The translations under genes were made by a program, and so were the position numbers. Positions 35,895 to 47,227 of a stretch of 64,000 bases of DNA are shown here, piece by piece (the stretch's first letter is position 1; every line of letters begins with the position of its first letter). A model generated the notes under the pieces. The model saw only the letters and a program-made list of their open reading frames with translations. It searched no databases and was not told the DNA's origin. Source of the DNA: Solanum dulcamara (lineage: Eukaryota; Streptophyta; Magnoliopsida; Solanales; Solanaceae); the NCBI RefSeq assembly GCF_947179165.1, contig NC_077246.1, positions 69,722,421 through 69,786,420 of the forward strand, read 5' to 3'.

Positions 35895-37144
35895 TGTTGC
35901 ATCCAAACGCACATGCACGCGGCCTCAAAAGTAATATTGTGACCCTTTTAAATAGCCAGATATCGATCTCACAAGGAAATGTAATTAGGCGTAGTCAGCT
36001 TTTAGATGAATCAAATTATTCATATGTGTTTCAAAGAGTTAATATCTACAAAATAATTATTTCAAAAACAACGTGAGAACTTGATTTAGTGGTATTTGAT
36101 AAAACTTATCAATTTAAAGAAGAGTTCTTGGGTTGTAGCATTTATAGATTTCAAGTTTTTATCCTTTACTTTGGCCTCCATTGGTTCTTTCGATTACTGA
36201 TTTATAGGGTTGATTTTACAATTACGATCTTCCAACCTCTAATTGCCTACTCTTGTTGACAGCTTAACTACATCGTTGAGTGGGGATAAGCATGAACCAA
36301 CAAAAATGCATTATAACTATTATCTTGTTTAATACCCAAACATGGTGTATAGATATGTGTCACATCCATTCAACACACAAATTATTCTAGACTATTCTAC
36401 GACAATAAAAACAAGAATATAAGAGTAATCATATGTAAAAAAAACATTTTCAACCAAAGCAAGCAAGATTTAAATCTTCATCTTATGGCTACAACCCAAG
36501 AACAAGGAAATTTAACAACTCATAGTTTGTGACATACTTACATAAATCATTTGTAACATAAACTTCAATTCAAGATGAAAAGAAAGAAGAAAATATCACC
36601 AAAACTAGGGTTTCCTTCGTCTTTACAACATTTCATTTTCCCGCTTTTGGGACGAATTTAGCTTACCTATGTCCAAGGTCCGCGATGCGGACTTGTCGCG
36701 GAACACACTATCTCGCCACATAATTTCACGCTTCGGTTTTTTTTATCAACACATTTTCAAGGGACGCGACACGGACTTGTCGCGGACCACACTGCCTCGT
36801 GAAATAATTTTATTTCTTCGTTGTGGACTACACTATTTTGTCCCACACATTCCATGTTTTGGGATAAAAACTGTACGTCCGTATTTCGTGATGTCGATTT
36901 TTTTTGGTGCAGTGTATTTTTTCGTCTTGTGATTTTATTTCTCTATTGAGTTTCAATTTCCATCAAATCATGCTTCTAATGTCCATTTGTACTCAATTAG
37001 ACCTGACAGTTTCTAATCATGCTATTTAGTTACAACAATACGAAATATGCAAAATATAAACTCAACTTTAGTAATTTGTTTTCTAATCTAGCAATAATTT
37101 ATGGGTTTTAGTTCCTATTGGGCACATAAATGTGTCCAAGATCA
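35895..37144. mobile_element. Probable solo LTR inserted in the satellite
   Basis: 1250 bp of non-satellite DNA starting TGTTGCATCC and ending CCAAGATCA, the TG...CA form of LTR ends. It is flanked by TGCGG (35890-35894) and TGCGA (37145-37149), a 5-bp target duplication with one mismatch. Satellite sequence resumes exactly where it stopped. No gag-pol frame is present, so recombination to a solo LTR is the simplest reading. The internal stretch 36680-36800 repeats 'cgcggac'-type phrases ('gatgcggacttgtcgcggaa' and 'gacacggacttgtcgcggac'). Confidence 0.6.
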
Positions 37145-40100
37145 TGCGACTCATAAATTCAATGAACACGCTGTGGATCGTGCCAAGACTACATAAACTG
37201 CAACTCCAGGTACATACAGAGGTTCTTATAAAGGTTTCAAAAAAATTTGACCAAAATCCATATCACCAAAATATTAATGGGCTAACATAAACGAAAAATG
37301 AGAAAATCACCAAATTTTGATAGTGCAACCCTAAATTCTATGTATAAGCCGTGGTTTTTTCTAGGCCTACAAGTACTGCTCCCCCGGGTACTTATATAAA
37401 GTCTCATAATGGTTTCGGAAAAAATTGACCTAAATATCACCAAAATATTTATGGGACAATAAATATGAAAAATGAGAGAATCGCCTAATTACAATTGTGC
37501 GGCCACTAAGCGCTATGAATATGATGTGGATCGTGTTGAGGCTACACGTACTTCTCCTTGGGTACTTACGAGGGTCCCATAAAGGTTTTGGAAAAAAAAT
37601 CTACCGAAAGCCATATTACAAAAATATTCATGGGCTAACACACACAAAAAATAAGAAAATCACCTAAATTCACTTGTGCAGCCTCTAAATTCTATGAATA
37701 TATCGTGTATCGTGGCGAGGCTACACATATTACTCTCCTAGATATTTACGGAGGTTCCTATAAATGTTTTGAAAGAAAATTAACCGAAAGTCATATTACC
37801 AAAATATTAATTAGTTAACACACGAAAAATAAGACAATTGTCTAATTTTGCTTATGCTGCCCCTAAATGCAATTAATATGTCGTTGATACTGTCGAGGCT
37901 ACATGTACTGCCCCCTTTATACTTACGGAGGGTCCATAAAAATTTTGAAAAGAAATTGACCGAAAGTCATAGCACTAAAATATTATTGGGAAAACACAAA
38001 CGAAAAATTAGAAATTTACCTAATTACACTTGTGCGGCCTCTAAATTCTATGATTATAACGTGGATCAAATCGATTCTACACGTACTTCTCCTTTAGGAC
38101 TTACGGAGTGTCCATTAAAGAGTTTAAAACAATGGACTGAAAACTATATTACAAAAATATTTATTGACTAACACATACAAAAATGAGAAATTTAACTAAT
38201 TTTGCATGTGCGGCCCTTAAATGCTATGAATATGTCGTGAATTGTGCCGAGGCTACATTACAGCACCCCCAAGAACATACAGAGGAACCCATAAAGGTTT
38301 CAGAAAAAAATTGACTGAGAGTCATATCATCAAAATATTCATGAGAAAATCGCCAAATTCCGCTAATGGGACTCCTAAATTCTATGTATAAGTTGTGGAT
38401 CATGCCGAGGCTACACGTACTGCTACCTTTGGTACTTATAAAAGGTCTCATAAATATTTTGAGAAAAATAGACTGAAATTCATATTATCAAAATATTCAT
38501 GGGCTAACACAAGCAAAAAATCAAAAAATCGTCAAATTTCGCTAGTGCGATACCTAAATTCTATGTATAAGACGTGGATCATGCCGAGGTTGCACATACT
38601 TCTCCCTTGGGTACTTATAAAAGGTCTCATAAAGGTTTCCAAAAAAGTTGAACTAATGTCATATCACCAAATATTTATTGGCTAACACACATGAAAAATG
38701 AGAAAATTGTCTAATTTCGCTTGGGCGACTCCTAAATGCTATGAATATGTCATTAATCATATCGAGCCAACACATATTACTCCCTCAGGTACTTATAGAA
38801 GGTCTCATACAGGTTTCAAAAAATTTGATCAAAAGTCAAATCACCAAAAAATTAATAAACTAACACATATGAAAAATGAGAATGTCATCAAATTTTATTT
38901 ATGCGACCACTAAATGCTATGAATATGCCGTGAATTGTGATGAGACTACACGTACTTTTCCCTAGGTTACTTACGAAAGTCCATAAAAGTTTCAAAAAAA
39001 ATTGACCAAAAGTTATTATTAAAAAATTCATGAACTAACACACATGATAAATGAGAAAATCGCCTAATTTCACTTGTGCGACCCCTTATTGATATGAACA
39101 AACTATTGATCATGCCGAAGATACACGTACTTCTCCCTCGGGTACTTATAGAGGGTGCCATAAAAATTTAAATTTTTTTTACCAAAAGCCATATCAGCAA
39201 TATAGCCTGGGCTAACACACACGAAAAATGAGAAAATTGCCCAAATTCTACTTGTGCGACCCATAAATACTATAAATACACCGTAGATTATGCCGATGCT
39301 ACATGTAATGCTCCCTCGTGTACTTACAGAGGGTCCAATAAAGGTTTCAAAAAAAATTTGACCGAAAGTCATATTACCAAAATATCAACGGTCTAACACA
39401 CATGAAAAATTAAAAAATCGTATTATTTTGCATGTGCAGCCCTAAATGCTACGAATATACTATGGATTGTGCCGAGACTCTACGTACTGCTCCCTCAATT
39501 CCTTACGAAGGGTCCTACACAGGTTTTGAAAAAAAATTGATCGAAAGTCATAGCACCAAATTATTAATGAGCTTACACACGCGAAAAATGAGAAAATCTC
39601 TTAATCCACTTGTGCAACCCATAAATACTATAAATATGCCGTAGATCGTGTCTAGTCTACACGTAATTTTCCCCTGGGTACTTATATAGAGACCTATAAG
39701 GGTTTTGAAAAAATTAATCGAAAGTCATCTCACCAAAATATTCATTGTTTAACCCACACAAAAAATGAAAAAATGTGTGATTTCCCATGGATCATGCCGA
39801 GGCAACACATACTGCTTCCCCGGGTACATATAGAAAGTCCTATAAAGGTTTCGAAAAAACTTGATCCAAAGCTATATCATCAAAATATTCATGGGTGTTA
39901 CACAGACAAAAAATAAGAAAATCACAGCATTTCGCTTATACGGCCTCTAAAAGCAATAAATATGGCATGGATAGTGTCGAGGATACACGTACTCATCCCT
40001 TGAGTATTTACGGAGGATCCTATAAAAGTTTCGAAAAAAATTGATCGAATGTTATATCAGCAAAATACTTATAGGTAAACACACAGGAAATATGAAAAAT

Positions 40101-41353
40101 TGTCTAATACTGTTTGTGTCGCCCTAAAATGCTATGAATACGTCGTAGATCATGCCAAGGTTACACTTATTTTTCTTTCGGGTGCTTATGGGGGATACTA
40201 TAAATATTTTTAATAAAATTAATTAAATGTTATATCACCAAAATATTCATAGACATTATACACGAAAAATGAGAAAATCGCTTAATTCCGCTTCTGCGAC
40301 CCATAAATGCTATAAATATGGCGTGGATAATGTTGAAGCTACATGTACTAGTCCCCGGGATATTTACGGAGGGTTCCGTAAATGTTTCAAAAAAAATAAT
40401 TGAAAGCCATAGCAATAAAATATTATGGGCTAACACACACGAAAAATGAGAAAAATCGCTTAGTTTTGCTTGTGCAACCCTTAATGCTATGAATAGACTG
40501 TAGATCATGCCTAGGCTACACATTTCCCCCAAGTAATTATAGAGGGTATCATAAGGTTTTGGAAAAAAATTTGACTAAAAGTTATATCGCCTAAATATTC
40601 ACGGAATAACCAACATGAAAAATGAGAAAATTGTCTAATTCTGCTTGTGCGGCCCGTAGATGCTATAATATGTCGTGGAATAGGCCGAAACTACACATAC
40701 TGCTCTCCCAGATACTTACAGAGGGTCCCATAATGATTTCAAAAAAAAATGACCAAAAGCCATATTATCAAAATATTGATTGGCTAATGCACATGAAAAA
40801 TAAGAAAATCACCTAATTCTGCTTGTGCGGCCCTTAAACGCAACGAATATTGTGTGGATCGTGCCGAGGCTACACGTACTTCTCCCCCCTAATACTTACA
40901 GAGGGTCACATAAATGTTTCGAATTTTTTTTGACTAAAAGTCATATTACCAAAATATTCATTGGCTAACATACACGAAAAATGAGAAAATCGCTTAATAT
41001 CGCTTGTACAACCCCTAAATGCTATGAATATGTTGTGGATCTATCGAGGCTACACGTAATGCTCCCCCGGTTACTTATGGAGTGTCCCATAAAGGACTTG
41101 AAAAAAATTGACCGAAAGTCATGTTACTAAAATATTCATGGACACACAAAAAATAAAAAAAATCATCTAATTCTACTTGTGCAGCTCTTAAATGCAATGA
41201 ATATGTAATGGATAATGTCGAGGCTACACGTACTACTCCTCAGATATTTACAGAGGGTCCATAAAGATTTCAAAAAAAATTAAATCAAAATTCATATCAT
41301 TAAAATATTCATGCGGTCCCTAAATGCAATACTTATGTCGTGGATCGTGCGAG

Positions 41354-41906
41354 TAGGGCTGTGCAAAAATTGAACCGATCGATAAATCGAATTGAAAAAA
41401 GTGTTATTAGTTTATTGCTCTTGATTTGTTGGATTAACGGTTATTTAATAATTTTATAAAAAATAATTATTGGGTTATCGGTTCGGTATTGGTTTTATAA
41501 TATTGGGTAAACCGATAACCCATTAAGACTATAATAGTTTACTAATTTAATTTTTAATTTTTAATTTTTTACTCATACACAAATACAAAACAAAAAATAT
41601 TAATATAAATATATAATCAATTAATCACTATATCATACTATTTAGTATTTACCCTTTAAGATTTGCCGCTTTAGGTTCAGCGGCAAGTGTTTGCAAGTTG
41701 CTACGATGGTGTCTCCAGAAATCATATATTTATTTTTAAAGTATTTTCTTGTTGGTTAAATCGAAAACTGAACCATTAAAGACCAAACACCGATAACAAA
41801 TATCATATTGGTTCGGTTATCGGTTTAGCGTATTTAGAAACCAAAAATCAATAAACAGAACCGATAATACTTAAAATCAAATCGAACAGATAGATATACA
41901 TCCCTA
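41354..41906. mobile_element. hAT-like miniature element inserted in the satellite
   Basis: 553 bp beginning TAGGGCTGTGCAAAAATT and ending TATACATCCCTA, with inverted ends of the TAGGG...CCCTA type. It is flanked by GTGCGAG (41347-41353) and GTGCTGAG (41907-41914), an 8-bp duplication of the satellite phrase with one lost base and one change. The inner part has repeated 'ccgataacccattaa' and 'gttatcggttcgg' phrases in both orientations. No transposase frame. Confidence 0.75.
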
Positions 41907-43330
41907 GTGCTGAGGCTACACATACTGCTCCCTCGGGTACTTACGGAGGGTACCATAAAGGTTTCGTAAAAAAATTGACTGAAAGACATATCACAAAAAT
42001 ATTGATGGATTAACACATATGAAAAATGTGAAAATTGTCTAATTCCACCTTTGCGGTCCCTAAATACTATGATTATGTCGTGGATCATGCCGAGGCTACA
42101 CATACTGCTCCCTCGGGTATTTACGGATGGTACCATAAAGGTTTCGTAAAAAATTTGACCAAAATTCATAGCACTAAAATATACATGGGCTAACACACAA
42201 AAATGAGAAAATCACTTAATATCTCTTGTGATGCTCCTAAATGTTATGAATACGCCATGGATCTATCGAGTCTACACATAATGTTCCCCCGAGTACTTAC
42301 GGAGGGTCCCATAAATGTTTCGAAAAAAAATTAAACGAAAGTCATATCTCCAAAATATTAATGGGCTAACACATATGAAGAATGAGAAAAAATTGTCTAA
42401 TTCCACTTGTGCGGCCTCTAAATGCTATGAATATGCCGTGGATCGCGCCGAGACTACACATAGTTCTCTCCCGAGTACTTATGGAGAGTCTCATAAAGAT
42501 TTTGAAAAAATATTCACCAAAAGGCATATCACCAAAATAAAATATTCATGGGTTAACACACACAAAAAATAAAAAAATCATCTAATTCTGCTTGTACGGT
42601 CCCTAAATGTTATGATTATGTCGTGGATCATGTCGAGGCTATATGTACTGCTCCCTTGAGTACTTACGGAGGGTTCCATAATGACTTCGTAAAAAAATTG
42701 ATCAGAAGTCATATCACCTAAATATTCATGGGCTAACATACACGAAAAAAGAGAAAATCGCTTAATTTTGCTTGAGCGGCCCCTAATGCTATGAATATGT
42801 TGTGGATCGTGCAGAGGCTAAATGTACTTCTCCATCGAGTACTTAAAGAGGGTCACATAAAAGTTTTGGGAAAAATTGACCGAAAGTAATATCACTAAAA
42901 TATTAATGGGCTAACACACATAAAATATGAGAAAGTTATCTAATTCTGCTTGTGCGGCCCCCAAATATTATGAATATGAAGTGGATCGTGTCGAGACTAC
43001 ATGTACTACTCCCCCAAGGTTCTTATAGAGAGTGCTATAAAGGTTTCAAAAAAAATTGACAGAAAGTCATATCACCAAAATATGCATGGGCTAACACACA
43101 GTAAGAGTGAGAAAACTGTCTAATCCCGCTTGTGCTACCCATAAATGTTATGAATACGCCGTGGATTGTGCCAAGGCTACACATAATTCTACCCCGGGTA
43201 CTTACAGAGGGTCTCATAAAGTTTTCGAAAACAAATTAACCGAAATTCATATCACCAAACTATCAATGATTTAACATACATAAAAATGAGAAAATCGTGT
43301 AATTTTGCATGTACGGCCCCTAAATGCTAT

Positions 43331-44583
43331 CTTCATGTGTGGCTTTCTTCGTCGTCTAACAGCATGATCCACGAGGAGCGGCTCAGATTCTCGGATTCAC
43401 TAAACATAGTAGGCATGGAGTCTTCATCGCCTCCTATTAGCCCAAAATGATGCTCCATGTGAATGACAGTCGTGCTCGTCTTGGTCCCGGGCGTGCCCTT
43501 TCAAGAAGGACGAGCTATGTGATGTCAATGTCATTAATGAGTTCTACCATGTTTATCCTACCAGTAGTCATATGCTTGTCACAAAGATTAAGCCATGCAT
43601 GCGTAAGTGTTAACAAAATCAAACTGTAAAACTGCGAATGACTCATTAAATCAGTTATAGTTTGTTTGTAGGTGTCTATTACTCAGATAATAGTAATTCT
43701 AAAGCCAATACATGCAACAAACCTCGACTTCTAGAAGGGCTGCATTTATTATATGAAAAGTCGATATAGACTATGTCCGTTGCTGCGATGATTCATGATA
43801 ACTTGACGAATCCCACGGCCATCATGTCGGCGATACATCATTCAAATTTCTACAAACTCGATGCACCCTGGCACCCACGCACTTGGTGCATCCTGGCATC
43901 GTACATTGTCGCACTCCGACATCATGCACTGGCGCACCCAGGCGCCATGCATCATGCACGACTACTTCACGCGCAATGTACCAATACACATGTTGTGAAG
44001 TTGCCAACATGCGGATGCTCATGCCGTGCAAAAATCCAAATAGCGTAAACACGAGGCCATGCTTCATGCATAACAATGTCACATGCCTTTTGTTTGGCCA
44101 CATCTCTTTGAGGTCAAAAAGTAGTAAAATGGATGGAGCTAAACCAACAAGCCAAATTGTCATGCCAGTATATAATGAACACTATTTATTATTTATATTG
44201 TTCACTAATGCTATGTACCTCGTTTTCTGCAATTGGTTATCCAATATTAAAACTGACATTCACATCCGCATTACTAAGGTATTTCGAACTCGAAAATCAT
44301 TTTATTTCATCATATTTTCACTAAAAATGAATAAAAATCCTCTGCCAAATTGGGAAAAATTGGAATTGAATAGGATAAAGGAAGTTTTCCAAAAAATTGG
44401 CTGGACCAAAGAACCTTGCGGCAGTTTGTCGAGTTAGATCTCGATAAAATACACAAAATCAAAAAAATCACAACATGCGAGGCAAAAGGTTATGAATGTT
44501 TTAAGTTTCACCAATTTAAAACTAGTTTTCTAGTTCCACTCTTTAATTCGGTTTGCCTTTTTATCTTATTCAATTTTTATTTA
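43331..44583. other. Unassigned region right of the satellite
   Basis: Mostly not recognised. The part 43330-44100 is clearly richer in G and C than its surroundings and contains repeated 'gcaccc' and 'catgca' phrases. A short minus-strand frame at 43333-43458 has protein-like composition but no known motif. The part 44270-44580 is AT-rich. No gene can be supported. Confidence 0.35.
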
Positions 44584-44592
44584 TATAGAATA

Positions 44593-45373
44593 GAGAAAAA
44601 AGACATAAACACACCATTGAAGTTGTCCCATTTTTTCAAAAAGAGATCTTAACTTTGCGGGCGTTCTATTACCCCACAAAACTATTGAAAACCTTTGTAA
44701 ATGGACCATTTTAACCCATTTTGGCATCTGTAGAGACTATCCTTGAAATCTGCCAATAATTTTTAGGAGGGAATACACAATATTTTATACTAATCTTTCT
44801 CTTTTATGCGGAATATAGAATTTCCCTATTTTCTATTTTTAAAAAATTGATTTTCTTTATGAAATTTCATCTAATTTATTTTTTTTGTTATTATTAAGTT
44901 CACTTTTAATGAACGATTACTTGTAGTTATATTTTGAGGTGACTTCAAAACCTAAACACAAAATATATTTTGATTTCTCAAATTTAAAAGAAATTAAGAA
45001 AAAATTATACCTTTTCAGACAATAAATTACTTTTCAGACAATAAATTAAATCAAATTCTTGCCTTTTGAGCTGATTTCATTAGAGAGAGTACAAAAATGG
45101 CCTCATCGGCTCTTTTTAGAATTTGGGAAAGAAGAAGGTGTATTTAATAAACAAAAGGAATGAAATGTGGTGCTTTTTTATTGGTTTTGGGAAGAAAAAA
45201 AGAGAGCCTCGCGCGCGTTAGCCATGTGTTGACAGATGCCGGGCCAAAATGGGTCAAAATAGTTCATTTACAAAGGTTTTAAATAGTTTGTGGGGTAATA
45301 GGACGCCCGCAAAGTTAAGGTATCTTTTTGAAAAAAATGGGATAACTTCAGTGGTGTGTTTATGTCTTTTCTC
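44593..45373. mobile_element. Mutator-like miniature element, 9-bp duplication
   Basis: 781 bp with inverted arms of about 145 bp. The left arm starts GAGAAAAAAGACATAAACAC and the right arm ends in the reverse complement, GTGTTTATGTCTTTTCTC. Both arms share 'cttaactttgcgggcg' and 'acctttgtaaatg'. It is flanked by a perfect 9-bp duplication, TATAGAATA (44584-44592 and 45374-45382), the Mutator signature. No transposase frame in the AT-rich centre. Confidence 0.9.
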
Positions 45374-45559
45374 TATAGAATAATAACGTCAAAGCTTCCA
45401 TTATTTAGTTAATGCTTCAATTTTTTAAAAAAAAATCATCAATACTCAATAATGAATTTAAAATTTGGATATATTTTTCTATTTATATAAATAATAAAGA
45501 TTGCATATATCTTATTAATAGTCGCATATTACAAGTTTAAATTCATATATAATTTGATA

Positions 45560-46870
45560 TTTGAGCCGAGAGTAAAGTAGAGTTGGAAATATTTGATTGA
45601 AAGCCTCCACGAGTAAGTATACTTGTCAATTTATCCGTGTCTTCTAAAAAAAGTAAATTATGTAAAATATCAGCCTATAATTTGGGACTATTTAAAGGAG
45701 ATTTTGAATTGATCGGGATTAAATAGACAGTGTATACTTTATGTATAGTTAAACTATATTTAGTTTTTTAAGTGTATCATAATGATAGTTAGTGTATAAC
45801 TCATGTAGATATAGATGAGTGCTTTTAGTTCGAAGTATTGTAGGAATTTAACACTTAAATTAGGAGATGCTTTTAATTGAAGGTATTATAGAAATTTAAC
45901 ATTTAAGTTAGGAAGTTCATACTTTTAAGGTAAAATAGATGTAGATATTCACTTATTATATACGACTATACATATATTATAAATAAAGAGTGCGCTTGGA
46001 ATTAAGAAAAAAAAATCATGTCAAGAGCATTTATATGTAATCTAGTAAAACAATATGAATTTTCGTAGATATAATGTTATATAATATTATATATTGAGAT
46101 ATGTAACGTAACATTATGTTGGACTGTATTTCTTTGAAAATTACCAATTTTGTTCATAAATCGCGTTCAGTGGATGCATTTTATGCCTTCTCATATATCT
46201 CTTCATTTTTGCTTCCTTTTTTTTTATACTTGAGCCGAGAGTAAAGTAGAGTTGGGAAAATTGGGTCAAAAACTTCCACTAGTAAACTTACTTGTCAATT
46301 TATCCGTGTCTTTTAAAAAAAGTAAATTATGCAAATTATGATCCTATAATTTGAGACTGTTTAGAGGAGATTTTGAATTGGTCGGAATACAATAGTCAGT
46401 GTATACTTCATGTATAGTTAAACTATATTTAGCTTTTCGAGTGTATCATAATGTATAGTCAGTGTATAGCTCATGTAGATATAGACGAGTGGTTTTAGGT
46501 TGGAGTATTATAGTAATTTAACATTTAAGTTAGAGAATGTTTTTAAATGAAGTTATTATAGTAATTTAACATTTAAATTAAAAGTTCATGCTTTTAAGAT
46601 AAAATAGATGTAGACATTCACTTATTATATATGACTATATACATATTATACATAAAGAAAGAGCTTGGAATGAAGAAAAAAAATCATGTCAAGAGAATTT
46701 ATATGTAATCTAGTAAAACAATATGAATTTTCGTAAATATAATGTTATATAATATCATATATTAAGATACATAACGTAATATTTATGTTGGACTGTATAT
46801 CTTAAAAACTACAAATTTTGTTCATAAATCGTTTTCAATGAATGCTTTTTATGCCTTCTCATACATCTCT
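45560..46870. repeat. Tandem duplication with a 668-bp period
   Basis: The sequence from 45560 to about 46200 recurs at 46228-46870, in the same orientation. Shared landmarks include 'gagccgagagtaaagtagag' (45563 and 46231), 'ttgtcaatttatccgtgtct', 'atatgaattttcgta' and 'atgccttctcata'. The copies differ by scattered substitutions and small gaps. No gene lies in either copy. Confidence 0.9.
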
Positions 46871-47227
46871 TATCATAGTGTATACAGAGGTCAAACCAGA
46901 AGGTTTCAACCTTTAAAAAAAAAATTGGATTTGACTTATTATATTTTTATAAATATGGATTCAGATTTAATATGTTTTGCAAATTGTGTGTGGGGGGGGG
47001 GGGGCGTCAAGAAATGCTTGGGCAGCTTGGGCAGCCAACAAAATATACATTTGAAGCTAGAATACATAAGATTGAGAATGGTTTTACAAATACAATAACG
47101 AAAAGCCCTTTTTTGCTTTACACCATTTTTACTGATCATGGTCTTACTTTAATGAATAAGCAACTGAATACAAAAATTATCACTTATATGATAGTTACCA
47201 ATATTGTCATCATATGAATCTGCATCT

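Larger units (their letters stand above)
32463..43330. repeat. Diverged satellite array, monomer about 177 bp
   Basis: A tandem array of roughly 50 monomers spaced about 175-181 bp apart, read from the spacing of the phrase 'gggctaacacacacgaaaaa'. Each monomer carries, in order, 'atgagaaaatcgcctaattc', 'gcttgtgcggcccctaaatg', 'tatgaatacgccgtggatcg', 'tgccgaggctacacgtactg', 'cccgggtacttacggagggt', 'cccataaaggtttcgaaaaa' and 'accgaaagtcatatcaccaa'. Individual monomers differ from this reading by perhaps 10-25 percent, so the array is old and poorly homogenised. Two insertions split it (35895-37144 and 41354-41906). Open frames here are by-products of a monomer length divisible by three. I do not know the family; Solanaceae subtelomeric satellites such as TGRI or HRS60 types should be compared. 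Confidence 0.95.

Noticed and set aside
35864..36932. Open frames inside the 1250-bp satellite insertion
   Set aside because: Short, without gag-pol motifs; the insertion is better explained as an LTR.
32463..43330. CRISPR-like interpretation of the regular repeats
   Set aside because: This is a plant nuclear region; repeats are ~177 bp, contiguous and diverged, without unique spacers. It is satellite DNA.
43883..44437. 184-codon plus-strand frame right of the satellite
   Set aside because: His/Cys-rich in the first part and AT-driven Asn/Lys/Ile in the last part, no domain, and an equally long frame on the other strand.
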